Assembly (NCBI RefSeq): GCF_003609635.1 | Contig: NZ_MCIA01000031.1 | Span: 310,001-374,000, forward strand | Length of the DNA stretch: 64,000 nucleotides | DNA from: Lacrimispora algidixylanolytica | GTDB taxonomy: Bacteria > Bacillota > Clostridia > Lachnospirales > Lachnospiraceae | Reading direction: 5' to 3' | In this document: positions 1 through 9,955 of the stretch, one piece after another | Layout: every line of letters starts with the position of its first letter | Numbering within the stretch: position 1 is the stretch's first letter | Notes under the pieces: model-generated | Seen by the model: the letters and a program-made list of their open reading frames with translations, nothing else | Database searches by the model: none | Told to the model about the DNA's origin: nothing | Made by a program: the position numbers and the translations under genes

Positions 1-37
1 CGCCGAAATCCAGAACGATAATCATTTCTCTTTTCAC
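1..37 (-). CDS. guaA: GMP synthase, first codons only (runs off the window)
   Basis: Only 12 codons are visible, read from a GTG at 37 towards base 1: MKREMIIVLDFG. This matches the start of glutamine-hydrolysing GMP synthases (IIVLDFGGQ, the first strand of the class I amidotransferase domain), which aminate XMP to GMP in the cytoplasm. An AGGAGG site at 50-45 lies 7 bases upstream of the GTG and fixes the start. A good promoter lies 48 bases further up. The assignment rests on very few residues, so another amidotransferase-like protein cannot be excluded. Confidence 0.55.
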   Translation of the reverse strand, partial: MKREMIIVLDFG

Positions 38-84
38 GGGTATTCCTCCTAATTTTATCTTTGACAAATAGCGCTTTGGGTTAC

Positions 85-113
85 ATTATATTCTACTTCC
101 CTGGGCTTGACAA
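85..113 (-). promoter_or_regulatory. Sigma-A promoter of guaA
   Basis: On the minus strand TTGTCA (113-108) is followed after exactly 17 bases by TATAAT (90-85). The predicted start of transcription near 78 leaves a leader of about 40 bases before the GTG. I see no purine riboswitch in that short leader. Confidence 0.7.
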
Positions 114-321
114 GTATTTTCAAGATATGAAAAAAAATCATGTGGAAAGTTACTAAATTAAAAGACGGACACTTCCAAACACCCATCAATTAGCCAGTAT
201 TTGTACTTGTCCTATTTTCACGTTTATTTCACAAAATGATCAAAGTTTCATCACAAGAAAGATTTATGATATTCTTTGTAAGCAATTGATACATTTATTC
301 TCATAATACTTTTTCATATCG

Positions 322-349
322 CGCTGGCAGAATCCCCCTTCTGCCAGCG
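322..349. other. Perfect 11-bp stem-loop between guaA and uvrA
   Basis: CGCTGGCAGAA (322-332) pairs perfectly with TTCTGCCAGCG (339-349) around a 6-base loop. On the plus strand a T/C-rich stretch follows; on the minus strand, the direction of uvrA transcription, there is no U-run. It is the most likely transcription barrier after uvrA, but not a classical terminator. The rest of 114-534 holds no ORF that I can support. Confidence 0.4.
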
Positions 350-534
350 TCTTCCTTATTCTCTTAACTTTACCCCATAGATTTGGATTTTGCCTTATAA
401 GTGCCCCACTTTCACCATAACATACTAGCTGTTATACAGGAAAATCCCGCCTGTTGATCAACGCTTCTATCCTTTCAGACAGACATGTTGCAAAAGACGG
501 AATTTCCTGTATCGGTAAAGTTACATAGCACGAA

Positions 535-3360
535 TTACTCTAAATACTTCTTTATATAGTGGCCAGTGTAAGAAGTAGGACAAAGAGCAACTTCCTCTGG
601 TGTTCCCTGGACAAGTACAGTACCGCCCTTGTCTCCCCCTTCTGGGCCAATGTCTACGATATAGTCTGCAGTCTTAATAACCTCCAGGTTATGTTCAATG
701 ACAATAACCGTATTGCCACCATCTGAAAGCTTTCTTAAGATCTCAATCAACTTGTGGACATCCGCAAAATGAAGTCCAGTGGTAGGCTCGTCCAGAATAT
801 AGATAGTCTTACCGGTTCCACGCTTGCTTAACTCCGTAGCAAGCTTAATTCTCTGAGCTTCTCCACCAGAAAGCTCTGTGGATGGCTGTCCTAGACGGAC
901 ATAAGAAAGTCCTACTTCATTAAGGGTTGATATCTTTCTTGATATCGTAGGCACATTTTCAAAAAACTTCACAGCTTCTTCCACGGTCATGTCCAGTATG
1001 TCATAAATATTCTTTCCCTTATATCTTACATCTAAGGTCTCACGGTTGTAACGTTTTCCATCACATACCTCACAAGGGACATATACATCTGGAAGAAAGT
1101 GCATCTCTATCTTAATAATACCGTCACCACTACATGCCTCGCAACGTCCGCCTTTGACATTAAAGCTAAAACGCCCTTTGGAATATCCTTTTGCCTTGGC
1201 ATCGGGTGTGGAAGCAAATAGGTCACGTATCAAGTCAAATACGCCAGTATAGGTAGCTGGGTTGGATCTAGGCGTTCTTCCAATCGGGGACTGGTCAATC
1301 GCTATGATTTTATCAAGCTGATCCACGCCTTCCAGAGACTTATGCTTACCTGGAACGGTTCTCGCACGGTTTAACTTCTTTGCCAGAGCCTTATAAAGAA
1401 TCTCATTGACAAGGGAACTTTTACCGGAACCGGATACTCCGGTTACACAGGTCATCACTCCAAGAGGAAATGAAACATCAATGTTCTTTAGGTTGTTCTC
1501 TTCAGCACCTTTTACGGTGAGATAACCAGTTGGCTCTCGTCGCACTTTTGGTACAGGAATGCTGATGCGCCCGCTTAAATAAGCTCCTGTAACGGAATTC
1601 TTATTCTTCATGATCTGCTTTGCAGTTCCTACTGCAACAACATTACCACCATGTTCACCAGCTCCTGGGCCGATATCCACGATATAATCGGCAGCCATCA
1701 TAGTATCTTCATCATGTTCTACCACGATCACACTGTTTCCAAGGTCACGAAGATGAATCAGAGTTTTTAACAGCTTATCATTATCTCTTTGGTGAAGGCC
1801 GATACTTGGCTCATCTAAAATATAGGCAACGCCCACCAATCCCGAGCCGATCTGAGTGGCCAGACGGATTCTCTGAGCTTCTCCGCCTGATAATGTTCCA
1901 GTAGCACGGCTTAAGGAGAGGTAATCAAGTCCAACATCAATAAGGAATGAAACCCTTGCTCTGATTTCTTTTAGAATCTGGTCACCAATGGCAAGCTGCA
2001 TCGGTGTAAGATTCATCTGGTCAAAGAATTCTCTAAAATGAACAATGGACATATTAGTGGCTTCATAGATATTCTTATCTCCAACCGTAACAGCCAGTGA
2101 CTCCTTTTTCAGTCTCATGCCACCGCAGGCAGGACATGGAGTGATCCGCATAAATGTCTCATACTCGGTTTTAGAGGATTCGGAATAAGTCTCCCGGTAT
2201 CTTCTGGCAACATTCTGAATCAGCCCTTCAAAGGCCACATCATAGATGCCTTCCCCACGCTGTCCCTTATAATAGACCTTGACTTCCTTTCCATTGGTTC
2301 CATGAATCAAGATGTCATGAGCTTCCTTGGAATAATCTTCAAAAGGAATATCCAGGCGGAAACCATATTCTTTGGACAATGCGTCAAGTACCGCGCGGGT
2401 ATAGCTGCCCTTATCGGTACAGGATTGCCATCCTAGAACTGTAATGGCTCCCTCATCAATACTCAAGCTTTTATCTGGGATCATCAGATCTTCGTCAAAC
2501 TCCATCTTATATCCTAGACCAAAACAGTCCGGACAGGCTCCAAAGGGGTTATTAAAGGAAAAGCTTCTAGGTTCCACTTCATCAATGCTGATGCCACAAT
2601 CCGGGCAAGAGAAACTTTGACTGAAATTGATGGGTTTTCCATCTATAACGTCAACGATCATAAGGCCATCTGCCAGAGCCATAACAGTCTCTATGGAATC
2701 CGTAAGACGCTTTTCAATGCCTTCCCGGATAGCCAGACGATCTACGACTACTTCTATATTATGCTTATTATTCTTCTCCAGCTTGATTTCTTCGGACAAC
2801 TCGTAGAGGTTACCGTCAATTCGGACTCTGACGTAACCACTTTTTCTTGCATTCTCCAAAACCTTGGAATGTTCGCCTTTTCTTCCCCGTACTACAGGGG
2901 CCAGAAGCTGGATCTTCGTTCTCTCTGGCAGCTCCATGATCTGGTCTACCATCTGGTCTACGGTCTGCTTACGGATCTCCCGACCACACTTTGGACAATG
3001 GGGAATCCCTATTCTAGCATAGAGAAGTCGTAAATAATCATATATTTCCGTAACAGTTCCCACGGTAGAACGGGGGTTACGGTTTGTAGACTTCTGGTCA
3101 ATGGAAATGGCTGGTGAAAGTCCTTCAATGTTCTCCACATCTGGTTTTTCCATCTGTCCTAAGAACTGTCTAGCATAGGAAGAGAGAGATTCCATATAGC
3201 GTCTCTGTCCTTCTGCGTAAATGGTATCAAAAGCAAGGGAAGATTTTCCCGAACCGCTTAAGCCCGTTAAAACTACCAACTCATTCCTTGGAATATCCAC
3301 GGAAACGTTTTTTAAATTGTGCTCATTGGCACCTCTTATCTTAATATACTGTTTTGCCAT
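535..3360 (-). CDS. uvrA: Excinuclease ABC subunit A
   Basis: UvrA is the damage-sensing ATPase of nucleotide excision repair; as a dimer it scans DNA and loads UvrB. The 941-residue product has normal family length (E. coli about 940). Visible are the first Walker A (GLSGSGKSS, residues 33-41), CxxC zinc modules (CPKC, CPDC), an ABC signature [14 protein letters not shown] with [11 protein letters not shown], the second Walker [10 protein letters not shown], the CEAC...CEVC zinc finger, and the second signature [14 protein letters not shown] with [11 protein letters not shown]. Start ATG is preceded by AGGAG. The gene stands alone; uvrB is not adjacent. A LexA box overlapping its promoter shows SOS control. 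Confidence 0.98.
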   Translation of the reverse strand: MAKQYIKIRGANEHNLKNVSVDIPRNELVVLTGLSGSGKSSLAFDTIYAEGQRRYMESLSSYARQFLGQMEKPDVENIEGLSPAISIDQKSTNRNPRSTVGTVTEIYDYLRLLYARIGIPHCPKCGREIRKQTVDQMVDQIMELPERTKIQLLAPVVRGRKGEHSKVLENARKSGYVRVRIDGNLYELSEEIKLEKNNKHNIEVVVDRLAIREGIEKRLTDSIETVMALADGLMIVDVIDGKPINFSQSFSCPDCGISIDEVEPRSFSFNNPFGACPDCFGLGYKMEFDEDLMIPDKSLSIDEGAITVLGWQSCTDKGSYTRAVLDALSKEYGFRLDIPFEDYSKEAHDILIHGTNGKEVKVYYKGQRGEGIYDVAFEGLIQNVARRYRETYSESSKTEYETFMRITPCPACGGMRLKKESLAVTVGDKNIYEATNMSIVHFREFFDQMNLTPMQLAIGDQILKEIRARVSFLIDVGLDYLSLSRATGTLSGGEAQRIRLATQIGSGLVGVAYILDEPSIGLHQRDNDKLLKTLIHLRDLGNSVIVVEHDEDTMMAADYIVDIGPGAGEHGGNVVAVGTAKQIMKNKNSVTGAYLSGRISIPVPKVRREPTGYLTVKGAEENNLKNIDVSFPLGVMTCVTGVSGSGKSSLVNEILYKALAKKLNRARTVPGKHKSLEGVDQLDKIIAIDQSPIGRTPRSNPATYTGVFDLIRDLFASTPDAKAKGYSKGRFSFNVKGGRCEACSGDGIIKIEMHFLPDVYVPCEVCDGKRYNRETLDVRYKGKNIYDILDMTVEEAVKFFENVPTISRKISTLNEVGLSYVRLGQPSTELSGGEAQRIKLATELSKRGTGKTIYILDEPTTGLHFADVHKLIEILRKLSDGGNTVIVIEHNLEVIKTADYIVDIGPEGGDKGGTVLVQGTPEEVALCPTSYTGHYIKKYLE

Positions 3361-3458
3361 AATGTACTCCTGTTTTCGACTAACATCCCAAGAAACACTG
3401 TCTTAGGATGGGGGCCTCCCCGGCCCATTCCCTTATAACATCACAACTGATTTTTCCA

Positions 3459-3487
3459 ATTATATCACATTCATTTGCATTTTGCAA
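3459..3487 (-). promoter_or_regulatory. uvrA promoter
   Basis: TTGCAA (3487-3482), 17 bases, TATAAT (3464-3459) on the minus strand. The -35 hexamer is partly covered by the LexA box. The roughly 90-base leader contains a stem-loop (about 3384-3411, one mismatch) of unknown role. Confidence 0.65.
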
Positions 3488-3498
3488 ACATTTGTTCG
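3485..3498 (-). promoter_or_regulatory. LexA (DinR) SOS box of uvrA
   Basis: The minus strand reads CGAACAAATGTTTG, which fits the Gram-positive LexA consensus CGAACRNRYGTTYG at every position. It overlaps the -35 region of the uvrA promoter, a standard repression geometry. RecA-stimulated LexA cleavage after DNA damage should derepress uvrA. Confidence 0.8.
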
Positions 3499-3765
3499 AT
3501 AACAAATTTAAGTCTATGCCTTTCAAGCAAAGGACCAACAGACTCCATTATATATCATATGGAGGTTAAATATAACTATGAAAACGCATCCATTCCTGGA
3601 GACATCGTGGGTTTACGTATAGAACAGAGAAGAAATTATAGGGAGGGGGTATCCACAAAATATTAGGTTTATCGTGGGATTTCAAAATAATATAATTTAT
3701 TTTTCAATACATTTTACTTTCTTAACAGGAAACATACTTGGATAAAAAAGACATTTTACTTCTTC

Positions 3766-3794
3766 TTGACAATCGTATTGTTCTTCCCTATAAT
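3766..3794 (+). promoter_or_regulatory. Consensus promoter of the GNAT gene
   Basis: TTGACA (3766-3771), 17 bases, TATAAT (3789-3794): both hexamers and the spacing are perfect consensus, so strong constitutive transcription is expected. The TTG start codon lies 34 bases downstream. Confidence 0.8.
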
Positions 3795-3828
3795 TTTTCT
3801 TATTTAACACGTATGAGGAGGTAATGGA

Positions 3829-4296
3829 TTGAGATTTGAATATACAGATACTGTTGGACCGGATTTCATTTTACTTTGCGGGGAACTGGATCTTTCCCTG
3901 AATGAACAGGTTGGGGGGGAAAAGAACCGTTCCGAATATATACAAATGAATCATTTAAAAGATATTAAGGATGTGATTGTGGCCTATGACAACGATATTC
4001 CCGTTGGTTGTGCCAGCTTCAAACAATTTGACGAAGAATGTGCGGAGGTAAAGCGGGTCTTCCTACGAGAAGATTACCGTGGTATGGGAATATCGAAAAA
4101 GCTAATGGAACTGATTGAAACTTATGCCAAAGAAAAAGGATTTCAATACCTGATTGTTGAGACAGGAAAGCCTATGACCACGGCCATTCGCTTATACCAG
4201 AGCATTGGGTTTCAGACAATTCCCAATTATGGCCCTTATAAAGATATGGCAGGATCCGTATGTATGAAAAAGCAAATATCATTTGCTTCTATATAA
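3829..4296 (+). CDS. GNAT family N-acetyltransferase
   Basis: A cytoplasmic acetyl-CoA-dependent transferase of 155 residues. The GNAT core is visible: the strand with VKRVFLREDYRGMGISKKLM, where RGMGIS is the pyrophosphate-binding R/Q-x-x-G-x-G/A motif, and a C-terminal IRLYQSIGFQ helix-strand typical of the fold. The start is a TTG at 3829: AGGAGGT (3816-3822) sits 6 bases upstream, while the nearby ATG at 3824 is followed at once by TGA in its own frame. The substrate is unknown. It is monocistronic, divergent from uvrA, with a perfect promoter, which is striking for a gene with a TTG start. A metabolite- or drug-acetylating role are both possible. Confidence 0.85.
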   Translation: MRFEYTDTVGPDFILLCGELDLSLNEQVGGEKNRSEYIQMNHLKDIKDVIVAYDNDIPVGCASFKQFDEECAEVKRVFLREDYRGMGISKKLMELIETYAKEKGFQYLIVETGKPMTTAIRLYQSIGFQTIPNYGPYKDMAGSVCMKKQISFASI

Positions 4297-4335
4297 ATAT
4301 AACAGAGCTTACATGGCACATGAGAATATGGAACA

Positions 4336-4444
4336 GACCCCGATCAGTTAGACCTTAAAAATGATATGCTCCTGCTTACACAGATAAGGGTAATAACCAA
4401 AATCCACTTAAGCAGGAGCATATCAAATCTAACCTCTTGGGGTC
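4336..4444. repeat. Interrupted inverted-repeat (MITE-like) element
   Basis: Three nested blocks pair across this 109-base stretch: GACCCC (4336-4341) with GGGGTC (4439-4444), GTTAGA (4347-4352) with TCTAAC (4428-4433), and a perfect 16-bp arm GATATGCTCCTGCTTA (4363-4378) with its complement (4409-4424). There is no ORF inside. The ends look like terminal inverted repeats of an insertion sequence, so a small non-autonomous element is likely; it would also form a strong hairpin that could block transcription from both sides. It lies just downstream of jetC. Confidence 0.5.
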
Positions 4445-4524
4445 ACATCACATTTCTTAGCGCTTTAAAAGCTCCGTTTTTCTTCCCAACCGTTTCATAA
4501 AGATAACAGTTATCTTACCCCTTC

Positions 4525-7500
4525 TCAACCTTCCTCTACTTCATCAAGTTCCCGCATCAGCTCGGGGAAGCTCTCCCGCTCAAATTCCTGAATGGAGATA
4601 GACTTCTTGTTTGGATTGGCAAATACAAAGGTTTTGTCCACATTTTCTACGTAATTTTGTATCTTATCGTTGGTTGCGCTGATGATCGCCTGGAATCCCA
4701 GACCACGAATCAGCTCAATACAGCTCGCCACTTTTTCCGCATCCATCTTTGAAAATGCCTCATCAAGAACCACCAGACGTATGGTAGGATTTCTCTGTAC
4801 ATTGGGAGACTGGTTGATTCGATAGGCTTGTGCAAAGCTTGCTAACAGTGCCACATAAAGGGGGTTTTGCCCCTCGCCACCGGAGTTTTTCTTAAGCATT
4901 TTACTTAACCGGATTTTGATGACTTCACCTTCATTTTGCACCAACTGCTGCATATCAAAGGATAAATAGGTGCGGTAATCTGCATACCGGTCCATATTTC
5001 TCTTGGCTTCTTCCATCTGCTCTGGCGTGGCATTGTCCGGTGGGATAAAAATGTTAATCAGATCATTGATGATCTCTCCATACTGATTTTCATGCTCCAT
5101 GGTAAACAGGTTTATCTGGTCATCCACAGAATCGGTAAGCTGGGACGGATTTACTTCCAGGGAATCATCCATGAACATATCGTAATACCGTCCGTCAGGC
5201 CCTTTGTTTTTCCCGATAACAAACTGATATTTATCCTTACCAAAATCCAAACGGCTGATAATCCGGTTCAATTCTTCTTTTCGCTGAATGGCATCTCTTA
5301 TGGCGCTTCGGATCTTAAACATAAAATCATCTTTAAAATGTAGCACGGCTGATTTGGCCTGTTCTGCTGCCATCTTTCGATACTCTTCCAGGTTTCCACA
5401 TTCCATAAGCTCAAGAAGTCTGTCGTACTCCCCATTGTCTTTTGATGTTAGAGAGCAATTCCTGTTGGGATATTTCCTTCCGTACTCTCCTCTGGAGGAT
5501 ACAAGAATGTTAAAGGCCTCATCTCGTGCTTCTTCTGCCTTCTTTGATAAAGCATAGAATCTGTCCTTTAATCGGTCATACCTTGGTATTTCTTCCGTAT
5601 CAAAATATTGCCTGCTTTCCTCTTCCAGGGCTTCCTCTGATACCAGACCATTTGTCTTGTCCATAAGTTCTGTTTGAAGCTGTACGATCTCTTTCTGATA
5701 GGTCTCAATCTTACCACTGCATTCAAAGATCAGCTTGTCCACGGCCCTCTGTTCTGCCCGCTTTCCATCACAAAGGGTTAATATGGCTTCCCGTTCCTTT
5801 TCCCACTCGCTGACATTTTGGGCCTTTATCTTCTCAAGCTTCTGTTCCAGCTTTTTCTTTTCTTTTTCTTTCTCTTTTAACGAAGCCATATCCTGCTGCC
5901 ATTCCAGATAAACACTAGTTTCTTCCGATAAAGCTTCCATCGCAAGGATTCTCTGGCACTCTTTTAACACGGCTTCCTGAGGTTTTTTCTCTTCCTCCAT
6001 GGAAATGAGGTTCTTCTCCAGAAGTCGAATTCTTCTGCGTACACTGTCCTTGCCGATGTAAGCAAATTTCGTGTAGTTATCCGGATTCATGTGCTGCAAA
6101 CGGAAGGTGTGATACAACATGCAATCAGGAGTTACCCCCACCTTACAACGGCGCAGTTCCTGAACGTCAAGGCATTTCATGACCCGGCCCAACAAAAGGT
6201 CGATGTAAGGCTGTAAATAAGATTCTCCTGCCACTACCTCTTCTGACAGAGCGCCTTCTATCACTTCGCTTTTATTGGTGGAAGCTTCCTCCGTATCTAA
6301 AACGGCTACATTATAGTATTCGTTCCGGTCCAGCTCTCCATAGATTCCCATAGCAGCCTTGGCATAAGTCGGAGGCACCACCAGTGACAGCTTGTGGTTG
6401 CCCATATAGCCTTCCACTGCATTTCTCCACGTCTCGTCCCGGATGTCCAAAAGATCTGCCAGAACGCTTACCTGGACGGCCTTACCGGTCTCTTCTAGAA
6501 GACGCTTCTGAATAAAGGCTCTGGCCTGCTCCAGATATTTGGGATAAGCTTTGTTACCAGCTTTTAGCTGAGTCAGCTCTTCACTCGTCTGACGTTCTTT
6601 TTTGCGAGTATCCCGCAAGGTCCCTTCTGCTTCCTTTTTGGTTTCTTCCGTTTCCTTATGCATCTCCAAGATGGAACGCTTTAACCGGGATAAAGTCTCT
6701 TCATCCGCCTCTTTTTTACAAAAGGTCTCAATATCCCAAATCGTCTGGTTGGAAGTAGTATCTTCCTCCACCCATTCATTCAGTCTCTCTGAGGTCTGAG
6801 ACCACTTCACAGAACTTTTATTTAAATGACCAATCAGCTCTTCTGTGGCATTCCACTGGTTCTTTAAATCCTCATATCCGGTGGAGGATATCCTTCGAAG
6901 GAGCTCCTCTCCCTGAATGGTCAGATCATGAACTTGCCCCTCCAGACTTGTCTTTTGCTCCTCCTGGCGTAAGAGATCCTCTTTGGCAAGTCTTGTTTTA
7001 TCTGTAATGGCCTGAATTTTGGTATGGTAGTCCTTGATTTCGGCCTTTTTAAAGAAGTACATATTTTTATGGATATTGGCGTCCAGTTCCTGAACTTTCT
7101 TATATTTTTCAGACAGGTCCTTTAGAATGCCGATCTCAACCGATGTATCCTCAATCTTTTTTCGCATACGTCCATACTGCATTACACTTTCCTGCATATC
7201 CTCAATGTGGATATCCTGGTCCATACAGATATATTCCTTTACGAAATCCTCAAGCTTTATATTCATCCGAAAAGGAATAGCCCGCTTAAATAAAAGTGGA
7301 AATTTCTCTGAATCAAGACCTCCTAAGTAGACATCATAAAGCTGTCTTCGGAACCGCTCATTATGGGACGTAGCAAAATAATCCTCTTTGGAATAAGAGG
7401 AACGAAAGGTTGCTGTGATCTCTTCCATGGTCATAGCCCGATCAGCCGTCCGGTATCTATTTTCCCATAAAGGTCCTTTATGCCAAAAGAATTTCCTGGA

Positions 7501-7893
7501 GATATCATTGGTGGAGGTCTCTACATCAAACACTGCGCCAACGCACTGAAACTCTTTGGTATCCGTTCGTTCCAGCTCCAGCACAATTGTGGTGGAAAAA
7601 TTTTGGTTCCTTAAATAAGCGAACTCATTGTTCTCTCCAATGTTCACCATGCCACGCAGATACTCGATTAAATTCCGGTCAGAATCGTCGGCTGCAGCCT
7701 TATTAAAGAATCCTCGTCCATCGGTATTGGCATAGAGAAGAATCTGCATGGCATCAATAACCGTTGATTTTCCGCTGCCAGAGTGCCCGGTAAAGAAGTT
7801 AATTTCCTTATGAAAGGATAAGGTTTTCCGGTTGATATAATGCCAGTTGTTTAAATGGATTCTGGAAAGAGCCTCAAATTTCTGGTTCGTCAT
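4525..7893 (-). CDS. jetC: JetC/MukB-like SMC ATPase of a Wadjet-type system
   Basis: A large SMC-like ATPase of 1122 residues, the motor of Wadjet/MksB-type complexes that extrude DNA loops and recognise small circular plasmids. Walker A GHSGSGKST is at residues 36-44, the ABC signature-like NSGGEGQ near 1003-1009, and Walker B VVLDEAF near 1041-1047. Between them are long Lys/Glu-rich coiled coils (about 230-430 and 600-800) around a hinge-like segment. The chosen ATG (7893) has AAGGAGAG 7 bases upstream; an upstream in-frame TTG at 7914 has no such site. It overlaps jetB by 20 bases. The gene that should follow, jetD (the toprim nuclease), is absent: next come an inverted-repeat element and the opposing GNAT gene. 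Confidence 0.85.
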   Translation of the reverse strand: MTNQKFEALSRIHLNNWHYINRKTLSFHKEINFFTGHSGSGKSTVIDAMQILLYANTDGRGFFNKAAADDSDRNLIEYLRGMVNIGENNEFAYLRNQNFSTTIVLELERTDTKEFQCVGAVFDVETSTNDISRKFFWHKGPLWENRYRTADRAMTMEEITATFRSSYSKEDYFATSHNERFRRQLYDVYLGGLDSEKFPLLFKRAIPFRMNIKLEDFVKEYICMDQDIHIEDMQESVMQYGRMRKKIEDTSVEIGILKDLSEKYKKVQELDANIHKNMYFFKKAEIKDYHTKIQAITDKTRLAKEDLLRQEEQKTSLEGQVHDLTIQGEELLRRISSTGYEDLKNQWNATEELIGHLNKSSVKWSQTSERLNEWVEEDTTSNQTIWDIETFCKKEADEETLSRLKRSILEMHKETEETKKEAEGTLRDTRKKERQTSEELTQLKAGNKAYPKYLEQARAFIQKRLLEETGKAVQVSVLADLLDIRDETWRNAVEGYMGNHKLSLVVPPTYAKAAMGIYGELDRNEYYNVAVLDTEEASTNKSEVIEGALSEEVVAGESYLQPYIDLLLGRVMKCLDVQELRRCKVGVTPDCMLYHTFRLQHMNPDNYTKFAYIGKDSVRRRIRLLEKNLISMEEEKKPQEAVLKECQRILAMEALSEETSVYLEWQQDMASLKEKEKEKKKLEQKLEKIKAQNVSEWEKEREAILTLCDGKRAEQRAVDKLIFECSGKIETYQKEIVQLQTELMDKTNGLVSEEALEEESRQYFDTEEIPRYDRLKDRFYALSKKAEEARDEAFNILVSSRGEYGRKYPNRNCSLTSKDNGEYDRLLELMECGNLEEYRKMAAEQAKSAVLHFKDDFMFKIRSAIRDAIQRKEELNRIISRLDFGKDKYQFVIGKNKGPDGRYYDMFMDDSLEVNPSQLTDSVDDQINLFTMEHENQYGEIINDLINIFIPPDNATPEQMEEAKRNMDRYADYRTYLSFDMQQLVQNEGEVIKIRLSKMLKKNSGGEGQNPLYVALLASFAQAYRINQSPNVQRNPTIRLVVLDEAFSKMDAEKVASCIELIRGLGFQAIISATNDKIQNYVENVDKTFVFANPNKKSISIQEFERESFPELMRELDEVEEG

Positions 7894-8524
7894 CGCTGTC
7901 CTCTCCTTCTTCAAATGATTCTAACAGACCTCGCACATCATCACCAAAAAGCACTACATTGATGCAGGGATAAATGATCATCCGGCTATCCCCTTCTAAA
8001 TCTTCCAAAAGATCCAAAGGCTCTAATACCTGATATTTCTTTAACAATGCTATGGTCCGTCTGATTTCCGTAGGGGCTGGTTGTTTCTTAAAAAGCCGGT
8101 AACTTCCAAGCTTCTCGTGGATATCGCTTAATGTAGTGTACACATTGACACTGGTGGATACTTCCACCATCTGCTCGTCATAGATCAACTTTAGAACAAG
8201 GAGATAAAGGGTAGCAAGCTTTGGAAGCTTATCTCCCATGGTTGTCTCACCCTGTATGTAAATAATGCCAAGCTGACTGTTTTCCATAACAGATACGCCA
8301 ATCACAGAAAGATAGGCCCGGATAAATTCCAGATGCTTATTACAACTTCTAAATTCCTGATTATATAGAAAACGTTCCGTACGCCTATCGTACTTGTGCT
8401 CCAATACAAAGGTCTGTCGCAGGAGTGTTTTTAAGCCGTCTGTGACCTCTTTTTTCTCCTCTTGGCTTAAAGCATCAAAGTATGGGATCTGGCCAATGGA
8501 GCCGGTGGTTTCTTCGTATGTCAT
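7874..8524 (-). CDS. jetB: JetB, DUF4194 subunit of the Wadjet-type complex
   Basis: A 216-residue acidic protein with the DUF4194 pattern (MksE/MukE-like winged-helix subunit). A segment around RRTERFLYN, a region ending LYLLVLKLIYDEQ, and a winged-helix part with RRTIALLKKYQVLEPL are visible. In the family this subunit bridges the kleisin-like JetA and the SMC ATPase JetC. The ATG at 8524 shares bases with the jetA stop (ATGA overlap) and has GGAGGAAAG upstream; the end overlaps jetC by 20 bases. Such tight coupling supports a stoichiometric complex. The identification comes from size, position and pattern, not from a profile search. Confidence 0.8.
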   Translation of the reverse strand: MTYEETTGSIGQIPYFDALSQEEKKEVTDGLKTLLRQTFVLEHKYDRRTERFLYNQEFRSCNKHLEFIRAYLSVIGVSVMENSQLGIIYIQGETTMGDKLPKLATLYLLVLKLIYDEQMVEVSTSVNVYTTLSDIHEKLGSYRLFKKQPAPTEIRRTIALLKKYQVLEPLDLLEDLEGDSRMIIYPCINVVLFGDDVRGLLESFEEGEDSDDEPEI

Positions 8525-9882
8525 AGTTCTTTCCTCCTTACAAACACCAGTCTGGGATAGCGGTATCTGCCATTGTCAATTAATTCCGGTTCCGGATCTT
8601 CCACTGCGTAAATGCTTTTGCGCCTGGTGGAATAATCATAAGCCAAAATCAGCATTTCAAAGTCCTCTGCTGTGGTTACCGTACCTTCCGTAACTTCCAT
8701 ACGTCCATTTTCTATATGAGAATCCAGATAACTCTCAATCTCTTTTTTGCTGTAACGGCTTTTTAGCCTGTTTAAGTTTAAAATTTCTTCGGATGACAGC
8801 TCCACGGATTCCTCATCCGGTAAGAGAGTCTCTTTAAAAACAGACCTTGGTTTCCTTTTCTTATAAAGGGCATGCTCAGACAAAATAGATACTTGGGATA
8901 AGTTCATGAAGTTACCCGTTTCCTGGATAGCAGCCTCCTGATCCTCTGCATCGGAAAGGTGATTCAAGAGCCGGATGACAAGGCCCTTCATGTTATCCTC
9001 CTGGTTTAATAGATAATTCAGCCTTGTTACGGTAGCCCGGATATACCTGGAATGTTCCTTGTCCATATTGGCGATTCTATGCTCGATGCCATCAAACCCT
9101 CGCTCAATCTGATCTAGCTTTTCTGAGATATCTGCGGCAGTGACTTTGCTACGGCTTCTGACACTCATCTCCTCCATCCATGATACATCTTCCCGCATAG
9201 AACTGATCCACCGCTTGATGTCATTTTTATAGAGGTAAAAATTATCTGAAGTTTTTAAAATGTGGTATTTCTTTTTTACGATTTCTTCCACATATCCTTC
9301 CAAATGATCTTTTAAAAGCTCACCGTAGGCTTTTTGCTCCAACAGACTGGCAAAGAACTTGTCCATGTTGTGAAGCATATCCTGGAGTGTCTTATTGAGC
9401 CGTTTTGTATTAACATAGGCAGTATTTAAAAGGCCGATGCTGGCTCTTGGATCATTCTTTAGGGAAAATAATATGGCGTAGATATTCTGGATATAAATCT
9501 GAGTCTCATCTTCTTCATCTGTAGTGAGCTTAAAAAATGCCTCAATCATAACAGCCGCATAATCAGGGATTACGATGTGGACTGTCATGGAGGCATAATC
9601 ATCTACTTTCCGAAGCCATCCGGATCTTAAAAGCCAGTTTAACACTCTAAAGGCGGGTGGTTCTGTCTCATCGGCCTCGTCTTCCAGTTCATCTTGCCAG
9701 ATGACAAACCGCTTTTGATTAAAGTATTCATCAAGCACCTGGAGGCAGACTTCTCTGCTTAAAAAATAGTTGCTGTATTCGTATTCCTCATTGATTCGGA
9801 GCAAAGCTTCTATATAGGTGGACCGGTTAATGGAACGGAACAATCCCCAGAAACGGTCCGGTATTTCATTCATCAGTATCAT
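8521..9882 (-). CDS. jetA: JetA, kleisin-like subunit of the Wadjet-type complex
   Basis: A protein of about 453 residues with the JetA (DUF5716-type) look: an N-terminal IPDRFWGLFRS motif, two winged-helix-like segments (WLLRSGWLRKVDD), a long helical middle, and a charged C-terminus. It should be the MukF/MksF-like kleisin that closes the JetC ring. The best start is the ATG at 9882 (MILMNEIPD) or the ATG 9 bases later, behind a purine-rich AGAGGAAGAG stretch; a longer TTG-started frame to 9957 would run through the leader hairpins and is unlikely. It is first gene of jetABC. Its leader contains a terminator-like hairpin, suggesting control by attenuation or by transcription from further upstream. 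Confidence 0.78.
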   Translation of the reverse strand: MILMNEIPDRFWGLFRSINRSTYIEALLRINEEYEYSNYFLSREVCLQVLDEYFNQKRFVIWQDELEDEADETEPPAFRVLNWLLRSGWLRKVDDYASMTVHIVIPDYAAVMIEAFFKLTTDEEDETQIYIQNIYAILFSLKNDPRASIGLLNTAYVNTKRLNKTLQDMLHNMDKFFASLLEQKAYGELLKDHLEGYVEEIVKKKYHILKTSDNFYLYKNDIKRWISSMREDVSWMEEMSVRSRSKVTAADISEKLDQIERGFDGIEHRIANMDKEHSRYIRATVTRLNYLLNQEDNMKGLVIRLLNHLSDAEDQEAAIQETGNFMNLSQVSILSEHALYKKRKPRSVFKETLLPDEESVELSSEEILNLNRLKSRYSKKEIESYLDSHIENGRMEVTEGTVTTAEDFEMLILAYDYSTRRKSIYAVEDPEPELIDNGRYRYPRLVFVRRKEL

Positions 9883-9903
9883 AATTCGTTCTCTTCCTCT
9901 CCC

Positions 9904-9955
9904 GTCCTTTTTGCGATCTTTACTTAAACGCAGCCAGTTTCTTGCAAAAACGGAC
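9904..9955 (-). promoter_or_regulatory. Second leader hairpin of jetABC
   Basis: On the minus strand GTCC-G-TTTTTGC (9955-9944) can pair with GCAAAAAGGAC (9914-9904), an 11-bp stem with one bulge, ending just before the jetA ribosome site. Its 5' arm begins just after the first U-run of the upstream terminator-like hairpin, so the two structures sit back to back and could influence each other. Confidence 0.4.

Noticed and set aside
38-534. Purine riboswitch upstream of guaA
   Set aside because: The leader between promoter and GTG is only about 40 bases and shows no three-way-junction pattern.
3475-3666. 63-codon plus-strand frame between uvrA and the GNAT gene
   Set aside because: It covers the LexA box and uvrA promoter, has no ribosome site and no recognisable sequence.
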